DNA from: Tolypeutes matacus
Taxonomy: Eukaryota > Chordata > Mammalia > Cingulata > Chlamyphoridae
DNA: 64,000 bases
NCBI GenBank assembly: GCA_026826555.1
Contig: JAKSZT010054334.1
Span: forward strand, 28,583,317 to 28,647,316
Direction: 5' to 3'
The position numbers and the translations under genes were made by a program. Below the pieces are notes generated by a model that saw only the letters and a list, made by a program, of their open reading frames with translations, ran no database searches and was not told the DNA's origin. Shown here piece after piece: positions 53,101-59,680 of this stretch. Position 1 is the stretch's first letter. The number at the start of each line of letters is the position of its first letter.

Positions 53101-54037
53101 GCCCAGTCAACACTTTGTAGCTGAAGTTACTCACTTACTGAAGAATAGTTCTATAATTGAGTCTCACATGGTGTCAAAAAATCACCATCAAAAAGCAAAA
53201 TTACAAAAGAATCAAAGGCAGGCAATCATGTGGATCTAATATATTCATTCTTCATTGAGATACCTTTTTTAAAATTTTCATAATAATAATGGTTTGAGAT
53301 TAACCCATTTAACAGAAACACATGGGAAGATTTTCAGATCTCCGAATTTGTTTCTAAGTGCTAATTATGGAGTGACACGGATTCAAAGCCAAAAACCAAG
53401 TCTGTCTTTTTTTTTCTGATTGAAACAATTTAGTTAGAACAGTTTTTCAAAATTTGTGATAGTTTTGAAACAAATTACAAATTCATTAGCTCAAACAAGA
53501 TTAAAGAATTACCTTATGGTATTTCTAACATAAGTGGAGGTTTGAGCAGTAATACAGTTTCAAGAATATCTTTATCATTAGATGAGAAGATGTAGCTATT
53601 AAAGGGAAACTTATCTTGGAGCAAATAGAAGCCATATATATTTTTAAAATTTATTTCATATATATACGTGTTAGATGAAGCCTGAGCAAAAACACTTCCT
53701 GAACATGAATATCATTCAGTTTCTATCTAGAAGGTATATTTCTATAGTATAAGTAATAGCCCTCGGTATCCAAAGGCAAGCATAAATACACATGGGTTGG
53801 CAAATAAAATTAGAAAAAGCTTTACAAGTGCTTCTTTAGTGAATGTGCACACAAAATATGATCGTGCTTTGCACAAACCAGGTAAACAATTAATTTACTT
53901 TCATTTTCCTTGAACATTTTCATTTTGGCAAGAAATTTGGTTGTGCTAGCTTTTACCTATTATCCCGCCTCAGCTGGTTAGGAGAAGAAACAGGAGAACT
54001 GGGCTTTGGAGGTACTGGAGGGCGAACAGTTGGTTCC
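26065..54037 (-). CDS. SCEL: Sciellin gene, internal part (18 exons; repeat domain)
   Basis: Sciellin is a cytoplasmic and peripheral precursor of the cornified envelope in stratified squamous epithelia, cross-linked through Gln and Lys residues. Visible exons in gene order: 54037-53957, 51772-51707, 49362-49303, 45354-45310, 43751-43692, 43392-43333, 42670-42611, 41007-40948, 38071-38015 (doubtful), 37215-37156, 32763-32704, 32040-31981, 31124-31065, 29599-29549, 28605-28546, 26531-26472, 26325-26269, 26121-26065. They total 1074 nt (358 codons). Each has an AG acceptor and GT donor and is read between phase-2 introns. The order (proline-rich [15 protein letters not shown], then PxPGVY, then DNIVKVA, then [14 protein letters not shown], then the repeats) matches my recollection of human sciellin. 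The start codon, amino-terminal exons and carboxy-terminal LIM domain are not visible here. The identification is by eye, without alignment. Confidence 0.92.
26269..26325 (-). CDS. SCEL: SCEL repeat exon: [18 protein letters not shown]
   Basis: A 57-nt phase 2-2 exon with acceptor GTGAAAAGAAG and donor GTAATC. It encodes [18 protein letters not shown] plus split codons on both sides. The acceptor is unusually purine-rich compared with its neighbours. Confidence 0.93.
26472..26531 (-). CDS. SCEL: SCEL repeat exon: [19 protein letters not shown]
   Basis: A 60-nt phase 2-2 exon with acceptor CATTTAAAG and donor GTAATA. It encodes [19 protein letters not shown], essentially the consensus unit. 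It is the first of three exons in a tight ~204-bp ladder. Confidence 0.95.
27195..27365 (+). repeat. MIR SINE
   Basis: Contains TGGATTGGGAGTCAGAAGACCT, CTGGCCTCAGTATTCTCATCTGTAAAATGAAGAGATC, a MIR core in the sense direction. Confidence 0.75.
28546..28605 (-). CDS. SCEL: SCEL repeat exon: [19 protein letters not shown]
   Basis: A 60-nt phase 2-2 exon with acceptor TTGTTTTAG and donor GTAAGG. It encodes [19 protein letters not shown] and a split codon. The core is shifted to [10 protein letters not shown], matching a human repeat I recall with QGLEKLIN. A different AG three bases further in would also keep the frame, removing one residue. Confidence 0.9.
28735..28880 (+). repeat. MIR SINE fragment
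   Basis: AACCCATAAGGTAGATATTACCATTCCCCCATTATGAATAAATTGAG then TTCAGAGAGGTTAAGCCACTCAC is the MIR core. It lies just upstream (gene sense) of the SEQGLELI exon. Confidence 0.7.
29549..29599 (-). CDS. SCEL: SCEL 17-residue repeat exon: [16 protein letters not shown]
   Basis: A 51-nt phase 2-2 exon with acceptor TTTTTTTAG and donor GTAAGG. It encodes [16 protein letters not shown] and a split codon. It is three residues shorter than the standard unit, the loss falling in the linker after the Pro. The conserved second Asp is Cys. Confidence 0.93.
29893..30105. mobile_element. Complete non-autonomous hAT-type DNA transposon
   Basis: Ends are perfect 14-bp inverted repeats CAGGGGTCAGCAAA and TTTGCTGACCCCTG. 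The 8-bp flanks ATCTAGTA (29885-29892) and ATCTAGTC (30106-30113) match at seven positions, as expected for an old hAT target duplication. The interior (AAATAAAGTTTTATTGGAATA, GGCTGCTTTTGCACTATGCAGAGTAGTTG) is typical of a common MER element whose exact name I do not assign. Confidence 0.9.
30590..30960 (+). mobile_element. MLT1-type MaLR LTR fragment
   Basis: Starts GTGCTGGGTTGAATGTGTCCACCCAGAACCTCAGAATGTGAC, followed by GGTCTTGGCAGATGTAAGTAAGTTAAGGAT and GAAGACAGAGGCAGGGATTGGGGTGATG, the LTR 5' half in the sense direction. The 3' end is degraded. Confidence 0.7.
31065..31124 (-). CDS. SCEL: SCEL repeat exon: [19 protein letters not shown]
   Basis: A 60-nt phase 2-2 exon with acceptor GTTTTAAAG and donor GTGAGA. 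It encodes [19 protein letters not shown] and a split Gly, one of the copies closest to the sciellin consensus. It is the paralogue of the exon at 32704-32763. Confidence 0.94.
31335..31565 (+). repeat. MIR SINE
   Basis: TGGTGTGCCAGGCACTCTTCTGAGGGATTTACA, then TCACAAAGGGAAAAATTGAGATA and GTGGCAAGGCTGGAAATTAAACC, a nearly full MIR order. Confidence 0.8.
31981..32040 (-). CDS. SCEL: SCEL repeat exon: [19 protein letters not shown]
   Basis: A 60-nt phase 2-2 exon with acceptor TTGTTTAAAG and donor GTAAGA. It encodes [19 protein letters not shown], ending in GA so that the next junction encodes Glu. It lies between the two duplicated VTPE-type exons. Confidence 0.94.
32430..32640 (+). repeat. 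MIR SINE
   Basis: Contains CGCTTGATCCTTACAACAATC, a degenerate AAGAAGCTGCAGCTCTGAATGGTCA segment and CACCCAGCTGGAAGGCAATGGAGTTCAGAC. Confidence 0.65.
32704..32763 (-). CDS. SCEL: SCEL repeat exon: [19 protein letters not shown]
   Basis: A 60-nt phase 2-2 exon with acceptor GTTTTAAAG and donor GTAAGG. It encodes [19 protein letters not shown] and a split Gly. Its coding sequence and the intron next to its acceptor closely resemble those of the exon at 31065-31124, so the two arose by duplication. The VTPEVNR core matches my memory of a human repeat. Confidence 0.94.
32905..33550 (+). mobile_element. MaLR/ERVL-type solo LTR, second member of the 7.5-kb family
   Basis: Shares with 7525-8290 the blocks AATTCCAAAAAGAGATA, CTGTTCCTCTGGGTGTA, GAAAGCCTGGAAAGAAACAAGCC, ACAGAGACTGGCAGCCATC and the end AAATAAATATCCTTTTATAAAAGCCAACAGATTTCTGG...CTTTTGGCTGACTAATACAG. 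It lies in a SCEL intron, antisense to the gene. No internal viral genes. Confidence 0.7.
34594..34652 (-). pseudogene. Decayed SCEL repeat exon (1-nt deletion, stop)
   Basis: Splice signals look intact (acceptor ATTTAAAG, donor GTAGGA) but the exon is 59 nt, not 60. Relative to the neighbouring consensus CTTGACAATCT-ATCAAAG one base is missing, giving CTTGACATATAATCAAAG and an in-frame TAA directly after the Asp codon region. The tail still resembles TNKNIT. If spliced in it would truncate sciellin, so it is presumably skipped. Confidence 0.68.
34815..35330 (+). repeat. Ancient mammalian interspersed repeat
   Basis: Contains ATTGCTGGCATGAAGGTGAACAATACAGACA, GGCTTGCATTCTAATTTGGGG, TTATGCTGTGAAGAAAATAAAAC and CTTTGAGAAGGTGACAATATGG, the same order as other copies. 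Family not assigned. Confidence 0.55.
35395..35950 (+). repeat. Degenerate CA-rich satellite tract
   Basis: About 550 bp dominated by ACACAC, ACATGTA, CATGCA and TACACA words with no fixed long unit. It produces long spurious open frames rich in His and Thr (plus) or Cys and Val (minus). It lies in a SCEL intron. Confidence 0.9.
36080..36265 (+). repeat. MIR SINE
   Basis: CTACTATGTGCCAGGCATGGC, TTTTCATAGATGAGTAAATTGAGGCACAGAAG and TTAAGTAACTTTCCCTAAGG show the MIR core. Confidence 0.8.
36770..36900 (+). repeat. Second short CA/TACA-rich tract
   Basis: A degenerate ACACAC and CATACA stretch resembling the tract at 35.4-35.95 kb but much shorter. Confidence 0.6.
37156..37215 (-). CDS. SCEL: SCEL repeat exon: [19 protein letters not shown]
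   Basis: A 60-nt phase 2-2 exon with acceptor TATTTAAAG and donor GTGAGG. It encodes [19 protein letters not shown] and a split Arg. The usual QDLDNL is QVLNGL, so both conserved Asp residues are changed, but [11 protein letters not shown] is strong. Confidence 0.88.
38015..38071 (-). CDS. SCEL: Doubtful SCEL repeat exon with shifted motif frame
   Basis: A 57-nt segment with a usable acceptor (GTTAAAAG) and donor (GTGAGG). In the phase of all other exons it is open, reading [18 protein letters not shown], but the repeat signature is absent. Shifted by one base it reads [19 protein letters not shown], a clear repeat core. A one-base loss before the FDN codons explains this, with the overall multiple of three kept by another change. 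It may be a decaying exon that still splices and encodes a non-repeat peptide, or it may be skipped. The L1 at 38.14 kb starts about 70 bp upstream in gene sense. Confidence 0.4.
38142..40720 (+). mobile_element. 5'-truncated L1 (ORF2 RT to 3' end), antisense to SCEL
   Basis: Starts inside ORF2 (TTGAATCAGTAAGAAAAATTTCCC) and continues through AAGAAAAGTCCAGCACCAGATGGC, ACCAAGTGGGATTCATCCCAGG, ATGCAAGGGTGGTTCTACATAAG and the distal ATGTCCATGGCAGCATTATTCACAATAGCC region to a 3' end near 40720. All reading frames are broken. An A24 tract at 40766-40789 lies close behind and may or may not be its tail. Confidence 0.92.
40948..41007 (-). CDS. SCEL: SCEL repeat exon: [19 protein letters not shown]
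   Basis: A 60-nt phase 2-2 exon with acceptor TTTTTTAAG and donor GTAAAA. It encodes [19 protein letters not shown] and a split Arg/Ser. The NPKxSEKTT tail matches my recollection of one specific human sciellin repeat. An antisense L1 ends about 230 bp downstream in gene sense. Confidence 0.92.
41362..41421 (-). pseudogene. Repeat exon with destroyed splice donor
   Basis: The unit reads [19 protein letters not shown] in correct phase over 60 nt, behind a good acceptor (polypyrimidine then CCCCAAAG). Where the donor should start the sequence is GG|GAGAGA instead of GG|GTGAGA, so the GT is missing by one substitution. No convincing alternative donor follows before the stop codon about 20 nt downstream. 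The coding part is still open, so loss looks recent or lineage-specific. It sits between two intact repeat exons. Confidence 0.65.
41772..42175 (+). mobile_element. DAS SINE, two tRNA-like units with poly(A)
   Basis: Unit one: GAAGCAGATGTGGCTCAAGC, CTCCTGCCTACCACATGGGA, GGGTTCAGTTCCCGGTGCCTCC. Unit two from about 41970: AGCTGAGGTGGCTCCGGTAATTGAGC, GGTCCCAGATTCAGTTTCCAGTGCC. Both keep the tRNA-type A- and B-box layout; the end is AATAAATAAATCTTAAAAA. This family is known from xenarthrans and is the best taxonomic marker here. Confidence 0.9.
42122..42142 (+). other. G-quadruplex-like motif
   Basis: Four G-runs of 4, 6, 4 and 4 separated by single bases (C, T, C), near the end of the DAS SINE. 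It lies on the template strand of SCEL. Folding is predicted from the pattern only. Confidence 0.75.
42611..42670 (-). CDS. SCEL: SCEL repeat exon: [19 protein letters not shown]
   Basis: A 60-nt phase 2-2 exon encoding [19 protein letters not shown] and a split Gly. The donor is GTAGGG. Two AG dinucleotides lie side by side at the acceptor; 42670 is chosen because only it gives 60 nt and keeps phase. The FIKEN core closely resembles the decayed unit at 41362-41421 (FIKEN), suggesting the two are duplicates. Confidence 0.88.
43075..43250 (+). repeat. MIR SINE
   Basis: CATTTCACAGGACCAGGAAACAGAGGTCC, then AGGTTAAGAGACTTGCCCAGGGTCACCCAGAGCCAGGATCAAG is a well preserved MIR core. It is about 90 bp from the AKSLENLI exon. 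Confidence 0.85.
43333..43392 (-). CDS. SCEL: SCEL repeat exon: [19 protein letters not shown]
   Basis: A 60-nt phase 2-2 exon with acceptor GTTTAAAG and donor GTAAGA. It encodes [19 protein letters not shown] and a split Gly. The usual IKV is ICV, so the conserved Lys is replaced by Cys. It lies only about 300 bp from the previous repeat exon. Confidence 0.92.
43692..43751 (-). CDS. SCEL: SCEL repeat exon: [19 protein letters not shown]
   Basis: A 60-nt phase 2-2 exon with acceptor ATTTAAAG and consensus donor GTAAGT. It encodes [19 protein letters not shown]. The LDSLFRAN core is a divergent form of LDNLIKVN at the expected position after the 15-residue repeat. The unit carries four Gln or Lys residues, consistent with a possible transglutaminase substrate; that is family knowledge rather than something proven here. 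Confidence 0.92.
44840..45193 (+). mobile_element. L1 3' end flanked by perfect 17-bp target duplication
   Basis: The direct repeat AAGATTTGTAAGATACT occurs at 44823-44839 and 45194-45210. The insert ends in ATTAACAATAAAAAAAA and contains GGACCACACTAATGCAAGATTTTAATAATAGG, a known L1 3' untranslated motif. It sits about 100 bp downstream, on the plus strand, from nothing coding and about 110 bp before the [14 protein letters not shown] exon. Confidence 0.88.
45310..45354 (-). CDS. SCEL: SCEL short repeat exon: [14 protein letters not shown]
   Basis: A 45-nt exon encoding [14 protein letters not shown] plus a split Arg. It keeps the DLDNLIK core but lacks five residues of the usual 20-residue unit, while staying a multiple of three. 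The acceptor is TTCTTGCAAAAG and the donor GTAAGA. The short form with the same NKSLN ending fits my recollection of an early short repeat in human sciellin, so the length is probably ancestral rather than a local deletion. Confidence 0.92.
45460..45775 (+). repeat. L2 LINE 3' fragment
   Basis: TTCCTTCAAGGATCTCCTCCAAGAAGTCTTTCC, GTAGAGCCCCTACA, AGCACTTAGAGCATTATTCC and a following TCTTTAGCACAGTGTCTTTTATACAGTGGTGCTTAATA match the L2 3' end order. Confidence 0.7.
46310..46505 (+). repeat. MIR SINE
   Basis: ACCTGGGTTCTAATCGAGATTTACTACTTATTAGCTGGTGGCTCTGGGCAAATCA and CCTCAATTTTCCC match the MIR sense strand. Confidence 0.75.
46566..46790 (-). mobile_element. L1 3' end fragment, minus orientation
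   Basis: A (ATTTT)n-like tail complement is followed by ATTACAGAAGTTGTGAGCTTACAAAACAATCATGTATAATGAGC and CCATACATGACTCCTCCACCAATACC, the complement of an L1 3' untranslated region related to the element at 44.8 kb. Confidence 0.7.
47212..47259 (-). pseudogene. Decayed SCEL repeat exon (in-frame stop)
   Basis: On the minus strand the segment still shows a D-K-L-I-I-V-T core (GATAAGCTCATCATTGTGACT), an upstream AG and a downstream GT (AGAAAG|GTCTGG). Read in the phase of its neighbours it runs into TGA within the first five codons, consistent with a one-base loss in the CTTGAT of the LeuAsp codons. It lies between the DNIVKV exon and the [14 protein letters not shown] exon. The acceptor could also be three bases upstream (47262); the stop remains either way. 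Confidence 0.55.
48120..48800 (+). repeat. Ancient mammalian interspersed repeat
   Basis: Contains CTCAGGGAAGACTTCACAGAAGAGGTGATATTTGAGCTGGATCTTAAA and GGTACCATTAGAGTGACATGGTCAGAAC, the same family order as at 23.0 and 55.0 kb. Confidence 0.55.
49303..49362 (-). CDS. SCEL: SCEL repeat exon: [19 protein letters not shown]
   Basis: A 60-nt exon, phase 2 on both sides, with acceptor TTTTTGAAG and donor GTGAGC. It encodes [19 protein letters not shown] followed by a Gly split over the next junction. The core DNIVKV aligns with the DNLIKV core of the other repeats, but the tail is divergent, as expected for the first repeat-like unit of sciellin. Confidence 0.9.
50049..50074 (+). repeat. (TAA)n microsatellite
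   Basis: About eight uninterrupted AATAAT trinucleotide repeats followed by AAGATATGG. Confidence 0.9.
51707..51772 (-). CDS. SCEL: SCEL exon, pre-repeat linker (66 nt)
   Basis: Reading from 51772 gives one base completing AGG (Arg) with the previous exon, then [19 protein letters not shown] and two more codons, ending with AG. The acceptor is AATGTAG and the donor GTATGA. A second AG four bases further in (exon from 51768) would break phase, so 51772 is chosen. The PPxPGVYxETNR pattern matches the segment that joins the proline-rich part to the first repeat in sciellin. Confidence 0.88.
53957..54037 (-). CDS. SCEL: SCEL exon, proline-rich segment (81 nt)
   Basis: Read from 54037 downwards after one base completing a split codon, the exon gives 26 codons that include [20 protein letters not shown], then ends with AG of a split Arg/Ser codon. 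PxxP-type motifs (PPVPPKP) could bind SH3 or similar domains; that role is inference. The acceptor is a pyrimidine-rich tract ending TTTAAAG and the donor is GTAAAA. This segment precedes the repeat domain in sciellin and is among the strongest anchors for the gene name. Confidence 0.93.
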
Positions 54038-54789
54038 CTTTAAAACAGAAAACAGTAGATCATTTCACCATGGAAACATGGTAAATTTTAGCGTTTATTA
54101 AACAAGTGCATTTACTGCCTACATGGAACTATCCTATGCATCTCACAGCCCCTGTGCATGAAATACCTGAAAGGTAAGAATCCATGAAGAACCGAACTTT
54201 AAAGAAGTCAGACATTCAAATTATGAGTATTTTTAAAATGCATTTAATCAGGTTTTTTAAAAATATCATTTTAGCTAAAGCTTAAAATATAATGTGTTTT
54301 ATAAACAGCTTAAATTTTGCTAGAATATGTAGCTCAAATTGTGGCATTTTGGGTCAGCAGCACAAACACAAAATAAATGGTCCTTGGGCATTAACATATA
54401 AGCTTCTTTAAGAATTATGTCAACTATCAGGATACTATGGAAAGAGCAAGTTATGCTTTCAATTCCACAGACCTCAAGGTAAAACAGATTTAAAGCTCAT
54501 AACTAAATCTACCTTAAATATTTTCAGCATAGGCCAGTTGGATGCTAGTAAAGTAGACATACTGTCAGCCTAAACTTTCCAACAAAGCACCAACTGTCAA
54601 GATTTAATGTCCTGGGAACTGGAGATAGGCCATTATGTGGATATTTTGATGGAGTCAGCGCCTTTCCAAGGCCATGTCATGCCTCCCACCTCCCTCTGTG
54701 CCCTATTTCACTCAATATAAATTCCATTCTAACCTAGTGAGAAGGCCCTTGTAATCTAGGCTCCATGTACCTGCTGGCTTCTGTAGCAC

Positions 54790-55900
54790 ACTAGGGAAGA
54801 GTGTGGACTCTGTGATCAGTCTGCCTGAGTTGCCAGCTGGGTGACAATGGGTTAACCTGGTTCCATTTCTTCATCTGTAATAACCCATCTAATAGGACTA
54901 TTGGGGTGTTGTCAGGACTAACTGAGGTCCTGCTTTAATTCAGCAGACATTTATTGATTGCTTTCTATGGGCAAAGCACTCTTCTATGTGCTAGGAACAC
55001 AAGAGTGAATAAAATCCTTATTCTCAAAAGGCTTACAATAAACAAATATTTGTTGGATGGATAGAAGTGCTATGAAGAAAAATAAAGGAGGAAAATAAAG
55101 AGCAATGGGGGGTAGGGGAGGCACTATTTTATTTGGAATGGCCAGGGAAGGCCTCTCTGTGAAGTCAAATTTGAGCCAAACCTGAAGTAAGTAATAGCAT
55201 GGGCCATGAGGACAACCAGGGAAAGAGCATATAAACGTGGGCATCATCAGCTTAGAGATGGTACTTAGCACTTAAAACTGGATGAGATTGCCAAGGGAGT
55301 CAGTGCAGGGAGAGATGAAAAGAGGACCAACGGCTGAACTCTGGGGCCCTCTGATATTTAGAGGTCAAAAATATGAGATGGCAACAGAAAAAGAGACTGA
55401 AGTGGAATAGCCAGGGAGAAAAGCATAGAAACAGGAAGGCCTGGTGTCCTGGAAGCCAAGTGGAAAAAGTGTTTCAAGGAGTAATCAACTGTGTCAAATA
55501 CTCCTAATAGATGAAATAAAACAAGCACTGGGAAACTACCATGATTTTTAGCATAGTGGCCTTTGATGAGAACAGTTTTGATGGAGCAGTAGTGAAAAAA
55601 CCTTAAAGGAGTAAACATAAGAGAAAATGGGTGGTAAGGAGGTAGAGCCATTTATGCAGATATTTCATTTGAGGCATTTTGCAGGGAAGAGGAAGAGAGA
55701 GATGGGTAGACACCTGGAAGTTGATGGGTTAAGAATACAGGTATGATGATGGGAATAATCCAATGGAGAGGCTAAATTTGATAATGCAGGAGACTGAGGG
55801 AAAACTGGCTGAAGATATATCCTTCAGAAAGGACAGGACCTAAGGCACAAATGGGGCAGCTGGTCTTAGATAGAAACACGGAAAGCTCATCCATAGTAGC
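54790..55900 (+). repeat. MIR followed by ancient mammalian repeat
   Basis: 54790-54930 shows MIR sense sequence (GTGTGGACTCTGTGATCAG, GCTGGGTGACAATGGGTTAACC, ATTTCTTCATCTGTAATAAC). From 54940 the longer repeat begins (GCACTCTTCTATGTGCTAGGAACACA, AGTGCTATGAAGAAAAATAAA, GGCCAGGGAAGGCCTCTCTGTGAAG, GGCATCATCAGCTTAGAGATGG, TGAACTCTGGGGCCCTC). Confidence 0.6.
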
Positions 55901-56139
55901 AAGAGAGAAGGGAACCATAAGGGTACAGATGAGATTCATTGGTGGACTCAGGGTGGAGAAAGTTCTCTTCTGTTTGCTTCCGTTTTCTTAGTAAAATAGG
56001 AATCAAGGTCACTAGCTCAATGTGAAGAGAGAAAGCAGGAATTAGAGATTTGAGAGAGCGAGCTGGGGAATGTGTGAAATGGTTTTCTAGGAGAGTGGGA
56101 TTCAGGAAATGTAATATGATGATAATAATAATAGTATGC

Positions 56140-56345
56140 CCTTATGTTTTAATTATTATATGCCAGGAATTTTCTAAGCACTTTACATATATTAACTTAT
56201 TTAATCATCAAACAAACCCAGAGGTAAGTATTGTTCTTCCTAAAAAACTGAGGCACAGAAAGTTAGAACAAATATCCCAAGGTGACAATGTTCATCAGGG
56301 GCAGAGTGGGGACTCTGAACCAAGCCCTTTGGCTCCATAAGCCCT
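56140..56345 (+). repeat. MIR SINE
   Basis: TATATGCCAGGAATTTTCTAAGCACTTTACATATATTAACTTATTTAATCATCA, then ACTGAGGCACAGAAAGTTAGA and GGGGCAGAGTGGGGACTCTGAACC, a long MIR copy. Confidence 0.85.
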
Positions 56346-56349
56346 CTGC

Positions 56350-57600
56350 ATGTTATGCTGCCTCAATCAAAGTTAGTGCCCATGGAATTAAAATAAAGCT
56401 ATTTGGCATTGTTTTCTCTTGCCATATTCAGCTGCTCCAGGAGCAGGAACAGAATAAACAGAGTTGGATGTAACAAACTTTATGATTTAGCCAAGTGAGT
56501 GCAACAAAGAGAATGATGGCAAGGGAGTGGACAGGGGTATGCAAGGAAGTGATTACAGTAGCAACCATGGGCTCTAAGATGGGTATAGAGGGAGATGAGA
56601 ATATGAGGGGTGAGGGAGTGTACAAAGATGGTAGAATCAATGGATTGGTGGGGTGGGGGCTGAGGAATTGCTGGATTCAGAACACTCAGGGGAGTGAGCT
56701 GGAAAGATAGGAAGTGGGAGTCACAGAGGGAAAGCCTTGAAACTGAAATATTGTCGGGAATGTGGTTTTAAAGGTATGGCCTTAGAAGTGCATGGTTGAG
56801 GTAAAGGGGAGGACATGCTTACTGGAGAAGAGGCCAGGAAAGAGAGAGGCCAGGGTGGGGAAGGAGCCGCTGCATAGCTTTCAAAATCATCCAGCATTAG
56901 GCCAGGTATGGTGTTTGTGAGAGACAGTGAGCCCAGTGCTAAGTCTTCAAAGAATGAGGATTTCAGAAAGAGGGAAGCTCATGATAGCATGGCTCAAGGG
57001 GAAAAGCAGGGTTTTAAGGAGGTGGGAGTTACAGTTGACAGGAAGCAACAATGAGGGGTAACCAGGACCCTACTCTTCCTCTAGGCTCTGTGGCTCTTGG
57101 GGTTGGGGAGAAACAGCCCTAACTGAGAGGGAGGCTATGGGGGAGGCAGGGTCCTTTGGGAGACCCCCTTAAAAGGTGAAGGATTGATTATTCAGAGATG
57201 ATGCTTTGATGATAATGGAAGGCACAAAGGCACAGTGGAAGGATTTGAGAGGTCAGGAAGATATTAGATTGGGTCAGGGTCCGGAATGTACAGGCTCTGT
57301 GGAGATGGTCCAGGTGGTAAGAAATGACCTGACTGGGATTCCTGTGGGGAGCCATGGAAACAGGGATGGAGGACATGATGGAATTAGTCCTGCAGATTTC
57401 TCTGCAAAGTGTGGTGGGGAGTCCTCAGGTGAAGGGTGGGGCCAGCAGTGGAGCACAGAGCACTGTGGGCCTCTAGCTCTTGTGTTGATGGAGCACTGAA
57501 CCAGCAGAAAGGTATGCAAATCCGTTATAACATTACGTGGCTCACGGTAAGTGCTCAATAAATGTCTCTTGCTGTGGTTCTTGTTGCTTTCACTCCACAA
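56350..57600. other. Unassigned purine-rich intron sequence
   Basis: Runs of GGGA, GAGG and AGGA words, perhaps further decayed copies of the ancient repeat seen at 55 kb. No exon signature was recognised. Confidence 0.35.
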
Positions 57601-57619
57601 GCACCCAAGGTTGCAGCCA

Positions 57620-57960
57620 TGCTCTTCCTGAACCCACTTGCTCTTCCTGAAGCCACGCTACCATGTTCTCCCTTTCTTCTGGAATACTTCCCTCTCCTTT
57701 CTTCTGGGTATTTCCTCTTTGCCTTTCAGACTTGAGCTCGGGTGCTACTGCCTCTGGGGTAACCCAAAGCAGTGCTGGATACATTCCTATGCTTCCCCAC
57801 AGCACATCCTCTTCACAGCATGTCACACTATTCTGGATCATCATAATTTTCCATATCCACTCTAGACTGGAAGCTCCTAAAAAGGAGAGTTATACCCTAA
57901 GTACTAGGATAGTGTATGACATCAGTGCCCAAGAAAAGTGCATTGAATGAATTGATAAGG
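57620..57960 (+). repeat. L2 LINE 3' fragment
   Basis: TGGAATACTTCCCTCTCC, CTTTCAGACTTGAGCTCGGGTGCTACTGCCTC, GACTGGAAGCTCCTAAAAAGGAGAG and AAGTGCATTGAATGAATTGATAAGG match the L2 3' end layout. Confidence 0.65.
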
Positions 57961-58006
57961 GAATGATTGGTTAAATTTCTGTTCGGTGGTGCAGGAAATA
58001 GGGGCC

Positions 58007-58057
58007 TTTAAAATCTGGGCAAGTTAGCCGGAGCATTTAAAATCTGGGCAAGTTAGC
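58007..58057 (+). repeat. 29-bp short tandem duplication
   Basis: The 22-bp word starting TTTAAAATCTGGGCAAGTTA and ending GC occurs identically at 58007-58028 and 58036-58057. Confidence 0.9.
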
Positions 58058-58518
58058 TGTTCCCTAGGAGAAATACACTGTTCATTCCACTACTGAACCA
58101 GTTGCCAGGCACTCTGTGGCATGCTTGTGTTGTATGATATGCCAGAAAGAACCATATGCACTGGAATAGTCTCCCTATCCTGGCTTACTGTCTGATTCCA
58201 CAATTAGATATTATTTTATTTGTCTTATAACCTTCTTCTTTTCTTAAAAAATATCCCTGTGTTGGGTATATATAATGAGCCCTACCGAGTCTTTACTGTT
58301 TGTCTGTGAATTAGCTGATTCCATGCTTTCTTCGTAGAGGTAGAGGAAAGGGGATGGGGTTGGTCCTTCCTGGGTAATAATGGGGCTGCAGAGAGCACTG
58401 GATATCTGAGGACAGACAGGAGAGAGGTAACCAGATGGCACTGAGGGTTACAAAAAGTAGAAATGGGATGATGCCAAACTTTGCTTATGCCAGAAGTATT
58501 AAATGAGATGCTAAAACT

Positions 58519-58534
58519 CCCCCCCCCCCACCCC
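58519..58534 (+). repeat. C-rich homopolymer tract
   Basis: Eleven C, one A, four C. Confidence 0.9.
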
Positions 58535-59554
58535 ATTTTAGAATGTCTAAGGCCTCAAAGAAGTGGGGAAATATGGACTGGTGGGGCTGGGAGGCAGAGG
58601 TGGGTAGAGAAAAAAGGAGATCTGGGTACACAGTGCTGAGATGGTTTGGAGAGGACCCAGGAAAGCAAAGGTAGGCGTACGATTAGGAAGACCAAGAAAA
58701 GCAGAAGAAAGCACATTTAAGCCCGAGGATGGTGCATTTACACCCCTGTCAGGCCAGAGGCCAGGCAATGCTATGTTTATTTTACCTCAAGGCACTTTTA
58801 TTTACTTCTCTGCAATGGCAGCCACAGATGGCAGAACCCAGGCCCTCTGCGGGCAATGAGGAAAGTTATTCATGCCGCAGCATGATGCTAAGCCGGGGCA
58901 TTAAAATGCCAAGACTGGAAGCTGTGGCCAGGAGTATTGGAAGAGAAGGAAGCAAGAGACACTCATGTGGAAAGAACCTGACTGACACGGCTCTGAGACC
59001 CAATGTTTCCGGTGGTTACACTGACAGCTCTACCCTCCAACCTTACCTCTACCCCACGAGACCTTTGCAGGATCTATGACACCACCTAAGTGGCTAGAAT
59101 CCTAAAGAAGAACTTCCAGGAATAAAATGGCAGCTCTCAAGAGAAACATGGAAACTTCCAGCAAGGAGCTTAAAAACCCTAGCTAACAGAAATAACACTG
59201 TAAAGAAAGGTGCTTATATTACTTCATTTTCGCTTGCTGCTGTACAGATCACTTCCTTTGGTCATGGCTCTTTGGATAACTTGCTTGGCTCGGTGTCTTC
59301 CAGCCAAGACCTACTTTGAGAACATTTCTATATATACTTACTAAAGAACGGGTCTAGGTTGGACCACCAATAATTGACTAATACTTAATTGAGAGTTTAA
59401 TTTCCACTTTCCATTGTGCTTAGCTTTTGAATTCTACAAATAGAAATTTTACTCCAACAATGGTAAGGGAGCTGGGATTTATACGCAGGAATCTCAGTAA
59501 CATGACAGATACTTTGTCCGACTCTCACATACATTACTTTATTTAATTCGTGCA

Positions 59555-59680
59555 TTTTCCCCATGTGTTGCATTTTACTTTTCTTATTTTGCTGTGGCTC
59601 AGAAAAGTTGAGTGATTTACCCTGGGTCACATTGCTAGTAAGTGGCTCAGCCAGGATTTCAACCTAGTTTTTTCCCACAC
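59555..59680 (+). repeat. MIR SINE fragment
   Basis: GCTGTGGCTCAGAAAAGTTGAGTGATTTACCCTGGGTCACATTGCTAGTAAGTGGCTCAGCCAGGATTTCAACC is the MIR 3' core. Confidence 0.8.

Noticed and set aside
58560..59080. Open frames in a relatively GC-rich stretch
   Set aside because: No domain, splice structure or family resemblance; the GTAAGG-like site near 59040 has no matching exon.
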